Notes: a model not told the origin generated them from the letters alone. 64,000 nt of DNA from Jiella marina (GCF_024359545.1 NZ_JAKQZG010000003.1:1-64000), one strand, 5' to 3'. Positions 10,074 through 17,873 are shown, counted from the first letter of the stretch. Made by a program: numbers and translations.

Positions 10074-10556
10074 CTAGAGAAATTTCATTGCAGTGATAGG
10101 CAGAACAAGCCGGCGCGGTGTGCCGGTGAGACGGCGGAAGCCGAACCCCTCATAGAATGCAGCCGCCTTTTCATCCTTGGCCTCGACGATCATGCCGAGG
10201 ATGCCGATCTGCGTCGCCGCCTGACGAGTCGCGTAGAAGGCATGGACGATCAGCGCGTCACCGTAGCTTTGACCCTGAAAGCGCCGGTCGACGGCGAGAC
10301 GCCCGAGGAGAAGAAACGGAATGTCTTCGTACGGCCCGGCCTGGATATCGGCGGGCAGGTTGTCGCGGCGAACGGAATGCGCACTGATCGAGTAATAGCC
10401 GATGATGGCGGGACCGTCGGCGAGGACGTAGATGCGCGTCAGGCTGCGTTTGAGGTCCTGGTTCGCGTAGCGCTGGAGATACTGATTCAGGGCCGGAACG
10501 CCGCAATCGAAAGATTTGCGGTCGTGGCCCTTCGGATCGAGCGCGGCGAACTCCAC
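10074..10556 (-). CDS. GNAT-family toxin (TacT-like N-acetyltransferase)
   Basis: A 160-residue single-domain GNAT acetyltransferase. The acetyl-CoA loop is RRFQGQSYGDALI at about residues 92-104, and the C-terminus EKAAAFYEGFGFRRL carries the Tyr typical of the family. Proteins of this length paired with a DUF1778 antitoxin acetylate charged tRNAs (TacT/AtaT group), arresting translation. The start is a GTG at 10556, preceded by AGGGG and lying 15 bases after the antitoxin stop, so the two are cotranscribed. It is complete, with no missing motif. Known family function is strong; the target tRNA in this organism is unknown. Confidence 0.88.
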   Translation of the reverse strand: MEFAALDPKGHDRKSFDCGVPALNQYLQRYANQDLKRSLTRIYVLADGPAIIGYYSISAHSVRRDNLPADIQAGPYEDIPFLLLGRLAVDRRFQGQSYGDALIVHAFYATRQAATQIGILGMIVEAKDEKAAAFYEGFGFRRLTGTPRRLVLPITAMKFL

Positions 10557-10571
10557 CTTACCCCTGCCGGA

Positions 10572-10862
10572 TCAGCCTTGAATGTCGCGGAATTTCGCAG
10601 CCGCCTTCGTCATGCGCGGCGTCGGCGCTTCGGGCGCGTCGAGCGCGCCGAAGAACGCCGTCCAGTCCTCGGCGGAAAACCGCGTCTTCTGGTGTTCGGC
10701 GATCACTGATTCCGCCTTCTCACGGACGCTTTCCCGGATGAACTTGCTCTTGTCGAGCTTGAGATAGGCGCGTGCGGTGTCCATCATGGACAGCGTCACC
10801 GCGTCCATGCGCACTTTGAGCATGTCGCCCTTATCGCTTGTGTTCTTCATCGTCCGGTCCAT
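10572..10862 (-). CDS. DUF1778 (TacA-like) antitoxin
   Basis: A 96-residue antitoxin. The N-terminal half (DMLKVRMDAVTLSMMDTA, then KSKFIRESVREKAESVI) is a ribbon-helix-helix DNA-binding fold. The C-terminal tail (TRFSAEDWTAFFGALDAP) is the part that clamps the GNAT toxin in known pairs. Start at 10862 is chosen because it is the first ATG after a TATAAT box at 10888-10893 that overlaps a perfect palindrome; longer readings would run through the promoter. It is the first gene of the operon and most likely represses it together with the toxin. Confidence 0.88.
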   Translation of the reverse strand: MDRTMKNTSDKGDMLKVRMDAVTLSMMDTARAYLKLDKSKFIRESVREKAESVIAEHQKTRFSAEDWTAFFGALDAPEAPTPRMTKAAAKFRDIQG

Positions 10863-10887
10863 CGTCGCACCTGCCCCTTCTTGGATA

Positions 10888-10910
10888 ATTATACCCACAA
10901 ATGTGGGTAT
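10888..10910 (-). promoter_or_regulatory. Promoter and operator of the DUF1778/GNAT operon
   Basis: On the minus strand a consensus TATAAT lies at 10893-10888, 25 bases before the antitoxin ATG. A perfect palindrome ATACCCACA-AA-TGTGGGTAT at 10891-10910 overlaps it and fills the 17-base spacer back to a TTGTTC at 10916-10911 as a possible -35. This placement would block RNA polymerase when a dimeric ribbon-helix-helix antitoxin is bound. The sequence is direct observation; the autoregulation is inferred from the family. Confidence 0.8.
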
Positions 10911-10947
10911 GAACAAGGGAAAAGCGGGCCGCTCGAGTGTCGCTTCC

Positions 10948-12480
10948 TTAGCGTGGCTCGTAGCGTTTGCGGCGCATCTGATAGAGATCATTCGTGAAGG
11001 TCTCGCCGCGATGGCGGAAACGCTCGGCATGCCCCCCGACGAAACGGGCCGAGACCCAGCCGGAATTACGCGCTGTTTGTACCTGATACCACACCCCTTG
11101 ATCGTCCGGGGTTAGACGGCATCCGGTAACCTCCACGCCGGTTCGGGCACGGAGCGTGGTGAGAACGCGGCCGTCGCGCCCGGGCGCGTCACGCATATTG
11201 ACGTCGCGCTTGATCACGGGGCGGTGCTTTTCGGAGAAGGCGCCCGGCAGCAGCTTGTCGTCTCGGCAGAGATACGCTTCGCCAAAAAGGCCATTGCTGA
11301 CCGTATCGACCGCGACGGGGGAAGCCGGACACATGGAGGCCGGGCGAGGATCGTTCGTCGTTCCGCAAGCGCCGTCGCCGCGCCAGACCGCGATACCGAT
11401 GCGGTCATTCTCCCCGACTTGGGCTTGGCACGTGAAACCCTCGCACGATGCGCTGAAGGCTTTGGCCCCGCTTTGCATCAGCTCACTCAGAAGCACGCCT
11501 CCCGGGGCCGCCTTCGGGTCATACGGATTTGCGCCAAGCTGAAAATCGCAAAAGTCGTCCTCCCAGCTTCCGAGTTCGGCCGGACCAGCCGTCAGCGAAA
11601 GATTGCACAGCCGCCCGATCGCAATCGTGTCGAGACCGGCGGCACCAATATGGCGTACCCTGTCCGCCGGCGCGACCGGCGCAAAGCCCATGCGCCAGGT
11701 CTCAAGATGACCTGTCAGGCGGAAGAGAGATTCCGGCCCGCGATAAAGCAGAACGCGCTCTAGCAGCTCCGAGGGGTTTGCCTGCTCGGACAAAAGGGAA
11801 ACCATCGCGGCCGCGACATCATATCCAAGCTCTAGGACGGCCTCCCTATCGATATCGGACGACGCCGTGCCGGGGGCAAAGAAGGGCATGTGAAACCCGA
11901 CTTCCGCTCCCATTTCGACATAGCGAATCTCGTTTCCGCGATGCGCCGTGTCTGCGGCATCCGTGAACAGGATCGCACAGGCCGACAGGCACCGGTCTCC
12001 TGCCAGCACCACAATGCCGGCTATGCCGCCCGCATTTCCGTCAAGTATTTCGTGGAGCACCCCGGACAGGCGAAAGGCTTCGGCAAAATTTCCGCCGGGG
12101 CTGTTGAGAGAGATGACGACTTCGCCTTGAATGTCCGCTTTGGTCGGCGAATTCCAATCGATCAGCGCCTTGAGCCGTTCGGCATCCCCTTCCGTGATCT
12201 CACCTTCCAGGCGGATGACGCCGAGGCCCTTCGAAAGCGGCCAGAGATCGAGTTTATCGAACCCGCCGCCCTCTTCGCGGGCCAAAGCGCCAGGACCGGT
12301 GCGGAAACGGTCGGGGAAAACCCGTTTGAGGGACAGGACGTGCGGGACGAGGTCGGGTCGAACCACGAACTCGGCAGATGCTGCAGGCCGCGGGGCATAC
12401 CAAGATGCGATCAACAACAATGCTGCCAAGATCAACGAGAGACGAAAGAAAGCGTAATCCAGTTTCGCCGTCGGCTTCAT
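10948..12480 (-). CDS. Exported ClpP/crotonase-fold protein with C-terminal SH3-like domain
   Basis: 510 residues. An N-terminal hydrophobic segment (about 11-27) ending near ASA is a signal peptide or membrane anchor. The central part resembles the periplasmic ClpP-like family: VVISLNSPGGNFAEAFRLS at about 121-139 forms the oxyanion region, Ser166 in GDRCLSACAILF is the candidate nucleophile, and His197 in VGFHMPF the candidate base. The C-terminal part (about 430-495, with VNMRDAPG and GWVSARFV) is a bacterial SH3 domain that could bind peptidoglycan. The combination suggests an envelope-associated serine hydrolase or protease, by inference. It stands alone on the minus strand, with the toxin-antitoxin promoter just past its stop. 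Confidence 0.65.
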   Translation of the reverse strand: MKPTAKLDYAFFRLSLILAALLLIASWYAPRPAASAEFVVRPDLVPHVLSLKRVFPDRFRTGPGALAREEGGGFDKLDLWPLSKGLGVIRLEGEITEGDAERLKALIDWNSPTKADIQGEVVISLNSPGGNFAEAFRLSGVLHEILDGNAGGIAGIVVLAGDRCLSACAILFTDAADTAHRGNEIRYVEMGAEVGFHMPFFAPGTASSDIDREAVLELGYDVAAAMVSLLSEQANPSELLERVLLYRGPESLFRLTGHLETWRMGFAPVAPADRVRHIGAAGLDTIAIGRLCNLSLTAGPAELGSWEDDFCDFQLGANPYDPKAAPGGVLLSELMQSGAKAFSASCEGFTCQAQVGENDRIGIAVWRGDGACGTTNDPRPASMCPASPVAVDTVSNGLFGEAYLCRDDKLLPGAFSEKHRPVIKRDVNMRDAPGRDGRVLTTLRARTGVEVTGCRLTPDDQGVWYQVQTARNSGWVSARFVGGHAERFRHRGETFTNDLYQMRRKRYEPR

Positions 12481-13120
12481 CCGTCACCATCCGCAGCCTG
12501 AGGATCGGATTTCCAGTTCAACGACTTGTTGCCCAAGCGTCAACCACTCGTTCTGCAAAATCCTTATGCGATGATCGCGGAGAGTGTTTTCTCGCGATGG
12601 CAATGTGACGGTCTGGCTATGCCATTGTGATTTGGCTGCCTGCCCTATAGGGGCACCGCGCTCTATTCCGGCGGCAGGCCGTCTCCACCGAACCCGCGCA
12701 CGCGGTTTCGTCCCATCCGGGTGACGATCGCTGGCAGGAAGAGAAGATGGACGGACTCCGCCCGAACGGAGCCCGGCTTCTGTCTTGGGCGCGTTTACAC
12801 ACGCCGGGAACCCCTCATTCCAGCTTACATGAAATCCGGGGACGCTTCGCTGTGGGTCAACGGCCTTCCGCCGTAAGGCGGGGCTAGGGCTCCTACCTCG
12901 CCAAGCCCGCCTAACGGTCTCCCGAGAAGACCGTTGACCCATCCCCGGAATTTCATCGAACGCCCCGAATGTGGCCGCGCTGACGCGCGCCTCTTTGCTT
13001 TTGGTTTTTCGGGTCGCTCGCCGCTGGGCAGGGGTTCAGGCGCGAAAGGAAGATCCCTCCCGGAGGGGGAAGAAGCCTTAGCGCCGGGACATCAACCCCT
13101 TACGGCGAAAGGCATCACCC
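12481..13120. other. 640-base intergenic region upstream of the ArdC-type gene
   Basis: No convincing gene is visible on either strand; an open frame at 12484-12942 on the minus strand has no family resemblance, no ribosome site and runs through a long inverted repeat. The notable content is the extended hairpin at 12829-12956, described separately. The start of the ArdC-type gene follows at 13121 with a weak ribosome site (GCGAAAGG). Confidence 0.6.
12829..12956. repeat. Long imperfect inverted repeat with internal hairpins
   Basis: The left arm at 12829-12863 (ATGAAATCCGGGGA, a 10-base bulge, then TGGGTCAACGG) pairs with the right arm at 12931-12956 (CCGTTGACCCATCCCCGG, then AATTTCAT), about 25 of 26 bases apart from the bulge. 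Inside the 67-base loop lie two further stems: CCGCC-GTAA-GGCGG at 12868-12881 and AACGGTCT/AGACCGTT at 12913-12920/12928-12935, the second competing with the right arm. In single-stranded form it would fold into a large branched hairpin. It lies 165 bases upstream of the antirestriction gene. Confidence 0.8.
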
Positions 13121-14044
13121 ATGAAACAGGATATCTATTCGAAGATCACCACTCACATCATTGCCGAGCTGGAACAGGGCGTCAGGCCGTGGATGAAGCC
13201 GTGGAGCGGCGAGCATGCCGCCAGGCGGATCACCCGTCCCTTGCGCGCGAACGGGGAGGCCTATCGCGGCATCAACGTCATCATGCTGTGGTCGGAGGCC
13301 GTCACCAAGGGCTTTGCCGCGCCGATCTGGATGACCTTCAAGCAGGCGCAGGAGCTTGGCGGGCATGTCCGGAAAGGGGAGCGCGGCAGCCCGGTGGTCT
13401 ATGCCAGCACCTTTTCCAAGACCGAAACCGACGAGAAAAGCGGCGAGGAGACCGAGCGGGATATCCCTTTCATGAAGGGCTACACCGTCTTCAATGCCGA
13501 GCAGGTCGAGGGGCTGCCGGAGCGCTTCTATCAACTGGCGCCGCCGCAGCTTGATCCGGTCGAGCGGAACGCCGAAGCGGACGCGTTCTTCGCCGCAACC
13601 TGCGCCGATATCCGGCATGGCGGGAGTTCCGCGCACTATTGCGGCGGCACTGATCACATCCAGATGCCGCCTTTCGAGGCGTTCCGGGATGCGGAAAGCT
13701 ACTACGCCACGCTCGCGCATGAAGCGACACACTGGACCAAGCACAAGGACCGGCTGGACCGCGATCTGGGCCGGAAGCGCTGGGGCGATGCGGGCTATGC
13801 CGCCGAGGAGCTGGTCGCCGAGCTTGGCGCGGCGTTTCTCTGCGCCGATCTCAAACTGACCCCGGAAGTGCGCGAGGATCACGCCGCCTATATCGGCCAC
13901 TGGCTCACCGTGCTGAAGCAGGATCCCCGCGCGATCTTCACCGCTGCCGCCCATGCGCAAAAAGCCGCTGATTACCTCAACGCGTTCAGCGCGGCGGGCG
14001 AAGGCATCGAGGCCCATACCGTGCCGCAGCAGGCAGCGGCGTAA
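13121..14044 (+). CDS. ArdC-type antirestriction protein / zincin-like metallopeptidase (DUF1738)
   Basis: 307 residues. The N-terminal domain (about 1-130, starting MKQDIYSKITTHIIAELE) matches the ArdC single-stranded-DNA-binding domain. The C-terminal domain is a zinc metallopeptidase with HEATH at 200-204 and a downstream Glu235 in EELVAELGAAFL as the likely third ligand. ArdC proteins protect incoming plasmid DNA from restriction during conjugation, and such genes are common in transfer-linked islands. It is followed after 10 bases by a gene that usually travels with it. The length is normal and all catalytic residues are present. Confidence 0.88.
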   Translation: MKQDIYSKITTHIIAELEQGVRPWMKPWSGEHAARRITRPLRANGEAYRGINVIMLWSEAVTKGFAAPIWMTFKQAQELGGHVRKGERGSPVVYASTFSKTETDEKSGEETERDIPFMKGYTVFNAEQVEGLPERFYQLAPPQLDPVERNAEADAFFAATCADIRHGGSSAHYCGGTDHIQMPPFEAFRDAESYYATLAHEATHWTKHKDRLDRDLGRKRWGDAGYAAEELVAELGAAFLCADLKLTPEVREDHAAYIGHWLTVLKQDPRAIFTAAAHAQKAADYLNAFSAAGEGIEAHTVPQQAAA

Positions 14045-14054
14045 GGGGGTGGCC

Positions 14055-14684
14055 ATGACGATCCACACCGCCCCGCAACTCGGCTTCGACGATCTTCTCG
14101 CCGAAGCTGCCGAGACAAACCGCAAGGCCGTTTTCGAAAAGGAGACCGGGCATTTGCCCGGCTCCATGGAGGCAGCGGTTCCCTATCTTCTCGACCTCTT
14201 CACCGCGCACCATGCGGCGATGCTGGCCGCCGATATCGAGGAAGCCTTGCGCTTGCGCGGCGAGGCGCACCGTCTCGCAGAGAAGCTCAATAATGGCGAG
14301 CCCGGCATTCTCGCCGGGCCGGACGCGCCCGGCTGCGTTCTTGAACGGCTGACGGCGGCGGCGGACGGCACCGTGCCGCTCTGGGGTCAGACGGGCAGCT
14401 TTATAATCGAGACGCACGGCATCCGCGTTCGCATCGAAATGAGCGGGCTGTTCGGGATCGGCGCGTCCTTCTGCACATGGCTGAATTTCGCGGCGCATGC
14501 CGTCGATTGGGACAAGCCCTTTCTCTCGCAGACCGGCTATCGCAGCTTTATGGGCGTCCATACCGAGCCCGTGCCCGGCCTGACGCCAGAAACGTTTGCG
14601 GCGAAAATCATCGCCGCGCATGTTGAAAAGGGATTGAAGGGCAAGCCGGTGGCGATCCTGCCGGAATACCGCAAAGCGCCGTAG
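14055..14684 (+). CDS. ArdC-associated hypothetical protein (209 aa)
   Basis: The start MTIHTAPQL at 14055 is 10 bases after the ArdC-type stop, within a translated run GTAAGGGGGTGGCC that provides a ribosome site; the upstream extension of this frame only shadows the metallopeptidase. The protein has a helical N-terminal half with FTAHHAAMLAADIEEALRL and a C-terminal half with GIRVRIEMSGLFGIGASFC. I recognise no catalytic motif. Genes of this kind commonly sit directly after DUF1738 genes in alphaproteobacterial islands, so a joint role in DNA entry is likely but unproven. Confidence 0.7.
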   Translation: MTIHTAPQLGFDDLLAEAAETNRKAVFEKETGHLPGSMEAAVPYLLDLFTAHHAAMLAADIEEALRLRGEAHRLAEKLNNGEPGILAGPDAPGCVLERLTAAADGTVPLWGQTGSFIIETHGIRVRIEMSGLFGIGASFCTWLNFAAHAVDWDKPFLSQTGYRSFMGVHTEPVPGLTPETFAAKIIAAHVEKGLKGKPVAILPEYRKAP

Positions 14685-14689
14685 GCAGA

Positions 14690-14719
14690 AAAATCGGCGC
14701 GGCGGCTTCGCCGCCGCGC
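14690..14719 (-). terminator. Rho-independent terminator between convergent genes
   Basis: A GC-rich stem GCGCGGCGGC-TTC-GCCGCCGCGC at 14697-14719 is followed, on the minus strand, by CCGATTTTT. This is a canonical terminator for transcripts of the minus-strand XRE gene. The stem also closes the plus-strand ArdC unit, 12 bases after its stop, although the plus-side T-run is poor. Confidence 0.8.
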
Positions 14720-14848
14720 TTCACTCTGTGGCGAGTGATTAGATTCGGCATGCGAAGGCGTACCAATCCGCAACCGCGCTGATCTTCGAAGCGATTGCGT
14801 GAGGGGAGCCTCATCTTTTTCGTGCGGACTTCAGCGATGGGCTTCGCT

Positions 14849-15265
14849 TCAGGTCTTGCCTTGGTCTCTCTCGGAATCCCTCGCAAGCGCCTCCACCAGG
14901 TCTCGCACCGCTCGACGAACGGCAGGATCGGTAATTGCGGCGAAGGCACGATTCAATTGCAGACCATCCCGAGAGCCCATGAAGGCCATTAGATCAGCGA
15001 TATCTCCGTGCAGAGCCTGTTCGGCACTGGTCGGTTGGTGGTCAAAGAAGAACGAAACCGGCTTGCCGAGGGCATCGGCTATTTGCTGCAGTCGGCTGGA
15101 GCTGATCCGGTTGGACCCCTTCTCGTATTTTTGCACCTGCTGAAAGGTGACGCCCAATTGCTCGGCCAAGGCTGTCTGGCTCATGCCCAGCATTTGCCGG
15201 CGCGAACGCACTCGCAGCCCCACCCGGGCGTCAACGATATTGCGAGACTTGGCGGACTTGGACAC
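14849..15265 (-). CDS. XRE-family transcriptional regulator
   Basis: 138 residues from a GTG at 15265, chosen because GGAGG lies five bases before it; a GTG four codons earlier would leave the ribosome site inside the gene. A helix-turn-helix of the Cro/CI type occupies about 16-75 (RRQMLGMSQTALAEQLGVTF, then QVQKYEKGSNRIS). The C-terminal half is a helical tail (RAVRDLVEALARDSE) typical of short alphaproteobacterial XRE proteins. Its target is unknown. It is divergent from the second regulator at 15597, and a terminator follows its stop. Confidence 0.85.
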   Translation of the reverse strand: MSKSAKSRNIVDARVGLRVRSRRQMLGMSQTALAEQLGVTFQQVQKYEKGSNRISSSRLQQIADALGKPVSFFFDHQPTSAEQALHGDIADLMAFMGSRDGLQLNRAFAAITDPAVRRAVRDLVEALARDSERDQGKT

Positions 15266-15596
15266 GAAACCCTCCACACAGTCGTCCCCCTCACGCGACC
15301 CTCGCCGCTACGAAGCGCCGTCAATAGGACAACGTTTGGTATGCCTTCGGCAACTTCAGGGCACAAGGCTTTCTCCAGATCAAGACGAATGAGTATGGTG
15401 GAGAACCGATCCATTGCGCTTCACTCCAAGCAAAGGTTCGGCACGAGGCGGGAATGCGAGAGATCGCGATGCATGCGCAGGCAGCAATATTTCGCCGGAA
15501 GCCTGGGGATTAACGCGCAGAACGCGAGAAAATTCTCGTTGAGCGCGATACTGATAGCGGTTCCTGACTATTCGCCTGAGAATGTGAGCGAGCCCG
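15266..15596. other. Intergenic region between two divergent regulators
   Basis: 331 bases between the XRE gene (minus) and the helix-turn-helix gene (plus). It must hold both promoters. I see no clear palindrome, repeat or RNA structure in it, and the short open frames crossing it have no protein-like features. Confidence 0.5.
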
Positions 15597-16406
15597 ATGG
15601 CGCAGCGTGAGTTGCTTGCAGAAAACCTGTCCCTGCTATGCCGGGGGAAGAACGTCGCAGCCATCTGTCGTTCCATCGGCATCAATCGGGCGCAATTCAA
15701 TCGCTACCTTTCCGGCCAAGCGCTGCCTAGCGAGCGAAACGTCACGAAGATCGCCGCCTATTTTGGCGTCCAACCCACCGCGCTGTTCCAGGATGATGCG
15801 ATCGGATCGTCCTACCAACCCGATCGCCAGCGTCTGGGCATTCTGCATGAAGCTATGTCGCTGATTGGAGATGAGCGCCCGTCTTCTCTGGAGCCTGGGC
15901 TGTACTTCGTGACGTTCGGCTATCCGCCGGACCCCAAGACCGTTGTCCGCTCCGTTATGATCGTCGAGATCAAAGGCAATTTGACCGTCTTTCGGCGGCT
16001 GACGGGTTTCGGTGAGCGCGAGCGGACCTGGTGGTCGCTCTATGGCGGGAATCACATCGGCATCGTCTTGGACCGACGACGCTATCTCTATTTCATGTCA
16101 ATGAGCACGTTCGGCAATCGCGAGCCGTCCTTGTTGGCGATGGAATGGACGAGCACTCAGGTTCCGGTTCTGGTCGGGCACGGAACGGTCCTCGGTACAA
16201 GCGATTCGCTGCTGGTCCCCGCTGTCATCACGCGTTGCCGCCCACGCATGAAGCTCCGCACCGCGCTTCGGCAGTGCCGCGCCTACAACATCGATGACGC
16301 TGATATCGAGTCGTTTGTCGTCGACACGTTGACAGAGAAGGGCAATGAACTGGCGCATATGCTGAAGCCCCTCGATATCTCTATCAAAATCCGGCCTTCG
16401 AGCTGA
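15597..16406 (+). CDS. Helix-turn-helix regulator with large C-terminal domain
   Basis: 269 residues. An N-terminal XRE-like helix-turn-helix (about 5-60: AAICRSIGINRAQFNRYLSG, then NVTKIAAYFGV) is joined to an uncharacterised 200-residue domain with alternating strands (GLYFVTFGYPPDP, VMIVEIKGNLTVFRR, HIGIVLDRRRYLYFM) that may sense a ligand. It lies 204 bases upstream of the 33-residue peptide gene, in the same direction and with palindromes between them, so it is the natural candidate regulator of that cassette. No DNA-binding residue is obviously missing. The ligand is unknown. Confidence 0.75.
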   Translation: MAQRELLAENLSLLCRGKNVAAICRSIGINRAQFNRYLSGQALPSERNVTKIAAYFGVQPTALFQDDAIGSSYQPDRQRLGILHEAMSLIGDERPSSLEPGLYFVTFGYPPDPKTVVRSVMIVEIKGNLTVFRRLTGFGERERTWWSLYGGNHIGIVLDRRRYLYFMSMSTFGNREPSLLAMEWTSTQVPVLVGHGTVLGTSDSLLVPAVITRCRPRMKLRTALRQCRAYNIDDADIESFVVDTLTEKGNELAHMLKPLDISIKIRPSS

Positions 16407-16460
16407 ATCACGTCCTGCTGGCGAACGGAACGCTGGAACAGACCTTCTCGCCTGACTCAG

Positions 16461-16485
16461 CAGTGACGCGATCGGCGCGTCACTG
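16461..16485. promoter_or_regulatory. Inverted repeat downstream of the regulator gene
   Basis: Perfect 10-base arms CAGTGACGCG (16461-16470) and CGCGTCACTG (16476-16485) enclose ATCGG. There is no T-run, so either a weak terminator for the regulator or an operator is possible. Its TGACG half-site recurs nearby (CCGTGACGG near 16513 and the palindrome at 16567), which favours an operator array. Confidence 0.5.
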
Positions 16486-16566
16486 GCGCACAAACCGCAT
16501 CATCTTGATGCGCCGTGACGGAAGCCGAGTCTCGTCACCTCGCCGCCGATCGCGTTTATTTTCCTC

Positions 16567-16578
16567 TCACGGCCGTGA
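16567..16578. promoter_or_regulatory. Palindrome just upstream of the peptide gene
   Basis: TCACGGCCGTGA is a perfect 12-base palindrome 32 bases before the ATG of the 33-residue peptide. An AT-rich TTTATTTT at about 16557-16564 could be part of a -10 region. The position fits an operator for the upstream regulator. This is inference from layout only. Confidence 0.45.
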
Positions 16579-16610
16579 TGTCAGCAACATCAAATCGCAA
16601 GGAGAGGTAG

Positions 16611-16712
16611 ATGAAAAACGATCAAAATGCGCCCGCTCTCAACATCAGCGTCAAGCGCATCAGCAACAACCCGAAGATTGCGACACCGGCAATGAACTTC
16701 AACAAGGTCTGA
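16611..16712 (+). CDS. Candidate ribosomal precursor peptide (33 aa)
   Basis: A short gene with a near-ideal ribosome site (AAGGAGAGGTAG) immediately before ATG. It reads MKNDQNAPALNISVKRISNN, then PKIATPAMNFNKV: polar, rich in Asn (seven residues) and Lys, without Cys, with Ser13, Ser18 and Thr25. It has no hydrophobic signal. A strong hairpin follows the stop, then a SagB-like dehydrogenase gene, which is the standard arrangement for a precursor peptide ahead of its modifying enzyme. The function as a modified-peptide substrate is inferred from size, position, ribosome site and hairpin; I cannot name a peptide class. Confidence 0.6.
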   Translation: MKNDQNAPALNISVKRISNNPKIATPAMNFNKV

Positions 16713-16720
16713 CGTTGCCT

Positions 16721-16746
16721 GCTTTGCCGCCAGCCGGCGGCAAAGC
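16721..16746 (+). terminator. Attenuator-like hairpin between peptide and dehydrogenase genes
   Basis: Perfect 11-base arms GCTTTGCCGCC and GGCGGCAAAGC with the loop AGCC, starting 8 bases after the peptide stop. It lacks a T-run, so it would act as a partial terminator or as a 3' stabiliser that keeps the peptide message more abundant than the enzyme message. Confidence 0.65.
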
Positions 16747-16766
16747 ATCTTCTCGGTTGTCAAGAA

Positions 16767-17873
16767 ATGCTCCAGCAAGCTCTGTATATTCGTGCCTCGA
16801 AGGCAGTCATTTTCTACCAGGAAGATGAGAATTTTATCGGATATAACTATCTGATCGATTGCTCCTTTGTATGCTCGCACGACCTGATGACGTTTTTATC
16901 TATGGTTCATCAATGGACGAGTTTTGCGGCAGTGCAAAAAATGCTTGGTTCGCCAGCATCCGCCGATCTCCGCTCCCAAATCGAGGATTTGATTGCCGTC
17001 GGGGCCCTTCTTTCAAGCGGCGGCGACCTGGCGGAACGCGAAGAAAACTTCCTAAGCAAATGGCACTGGGGCATTCCGGCGGCAGTTTTCCATCGGACCG
17101 TTCAGAACCGCCCCTCTACGACACTTGCGGAAGGGGAGGCCCGCCAACGCGAGCAAATAGCAAGCGCCCCGCTGCCCGAGCTCTATCGACGTCACCATGC
17201 GATGGCTAACGATACGATCCGGCTGGCGTGCCATACCGACGAAAACAGCGTGGTCTCACTGATGGCGCGGCGCCGCACGGTGCGCGAATGCGAGCCGGTG
17301 CCGATCGCGCTCGAGAGCCTGTCGCGCTGCCTTTACGCCGGGCTTGGGATTGTCGGCACGACGACCAATAATGTCGGCGTCGAATTGCCTTTGAAAATGA
17401 CGCCCTCCGGCGGCGCCAGAAACCCCTATGAAGCTTTCGTCTATGCGCGGGCGGTCACGGGACTGGCCGAAGGAATCTACCACTATTCGGCGTTCGATCA
17501 TTCGCTCAAGCCCATGGGCGGTCACGCCATGCCGGGATTTGCGGACCTGCTTGGCGGGCAGGAGTGGGCCGACGACAAGCCCTGCGTGGTCATGCTTTGC
17601 GCTTTCATGCAGCGCACGATGTGGAAATACAACGATGCGAATGCCTACCGGGTCGTGCTGATCGAAGCAGGGCATATCGGCCAGAACATCATGCTCGCCG
17701 CGACCGAACACGGTCTCTCAGCTTGCCCGACCGCCGCCATCAACCATTCCCTCGTCGCAGAGTGCCTCGGTCTGGAGGATTCCCTGACCCAGTCGCCGAT
17801 TTACGCGCTCACGCTGGGAGTTCCAAAGAAAGCAGAAAATGCGGGAGGCAATCGTGGAAAACCCCATCATTGA
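16767..17873 (+). CDS. SagB-type nitroreductase-fold dehydrogenase, putative peptide maturation enzyme
   Basis: 368 residues. The N-terminal 150 residues are a non-catalytic helical domain (VCSHDLMTFLSMVHQWTSF), as in SagB-like proteins. The C-terminal domain at about 165-355 is an FMN-dependent nitroreductase fold: LMARRRTVRECEP for FMN phosphate binding, SGGARNPYEAFV, HYSAFDHSL, and AGHIGQNIMLAATEHGLSAC near the end. SagB enzymes oxidise azoline rings in modified peptides; related enzymes desaturate peptide bonds. No YcaO cyclase or SagC partner is in the window. A start at 16767 gives a weak ribosome site, fitting lower expression than the peptide. Confidence 0.75.
   Translation: MLQQALYIRASKAVIFYQEDENFIGYNYLIDCSFVCSHDLMTFLSMVHQWTSFAAVQKMLGSPASADLRSQIEDLIAVGALLSSGGDLAEREENFLSKWHWGIPAAVFHRTVQNRPSTTLAEGEARQREQIASAPLPELYRRHHAMANDTIRLACHTDENSVVSLMARRRTVRECEPVPIALESLSRCLYAGLGIVGTTTNNVGVELPLKMTPSGGARNPYEAFVYARAVTGLAEGIYHYSAFDHSLKPMGGHAMPGFADLLGGQEWADDKPCVVMLCAFMQRTMWKYNDANAYRVVLIEAGHIGQNIMLAATEHGLSACPTAAINHSLVAECLGLEDSLTQSPIYALTLGVPKKAENAGGNRGKPHH

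Noticed and set aside
12484-12942. A 152-codon minus-strand open frame in the gap before the ArdC-type gene
   Set aside because: No ribosome site, no protein-like pattern, and it crosses the long inverted repeat.
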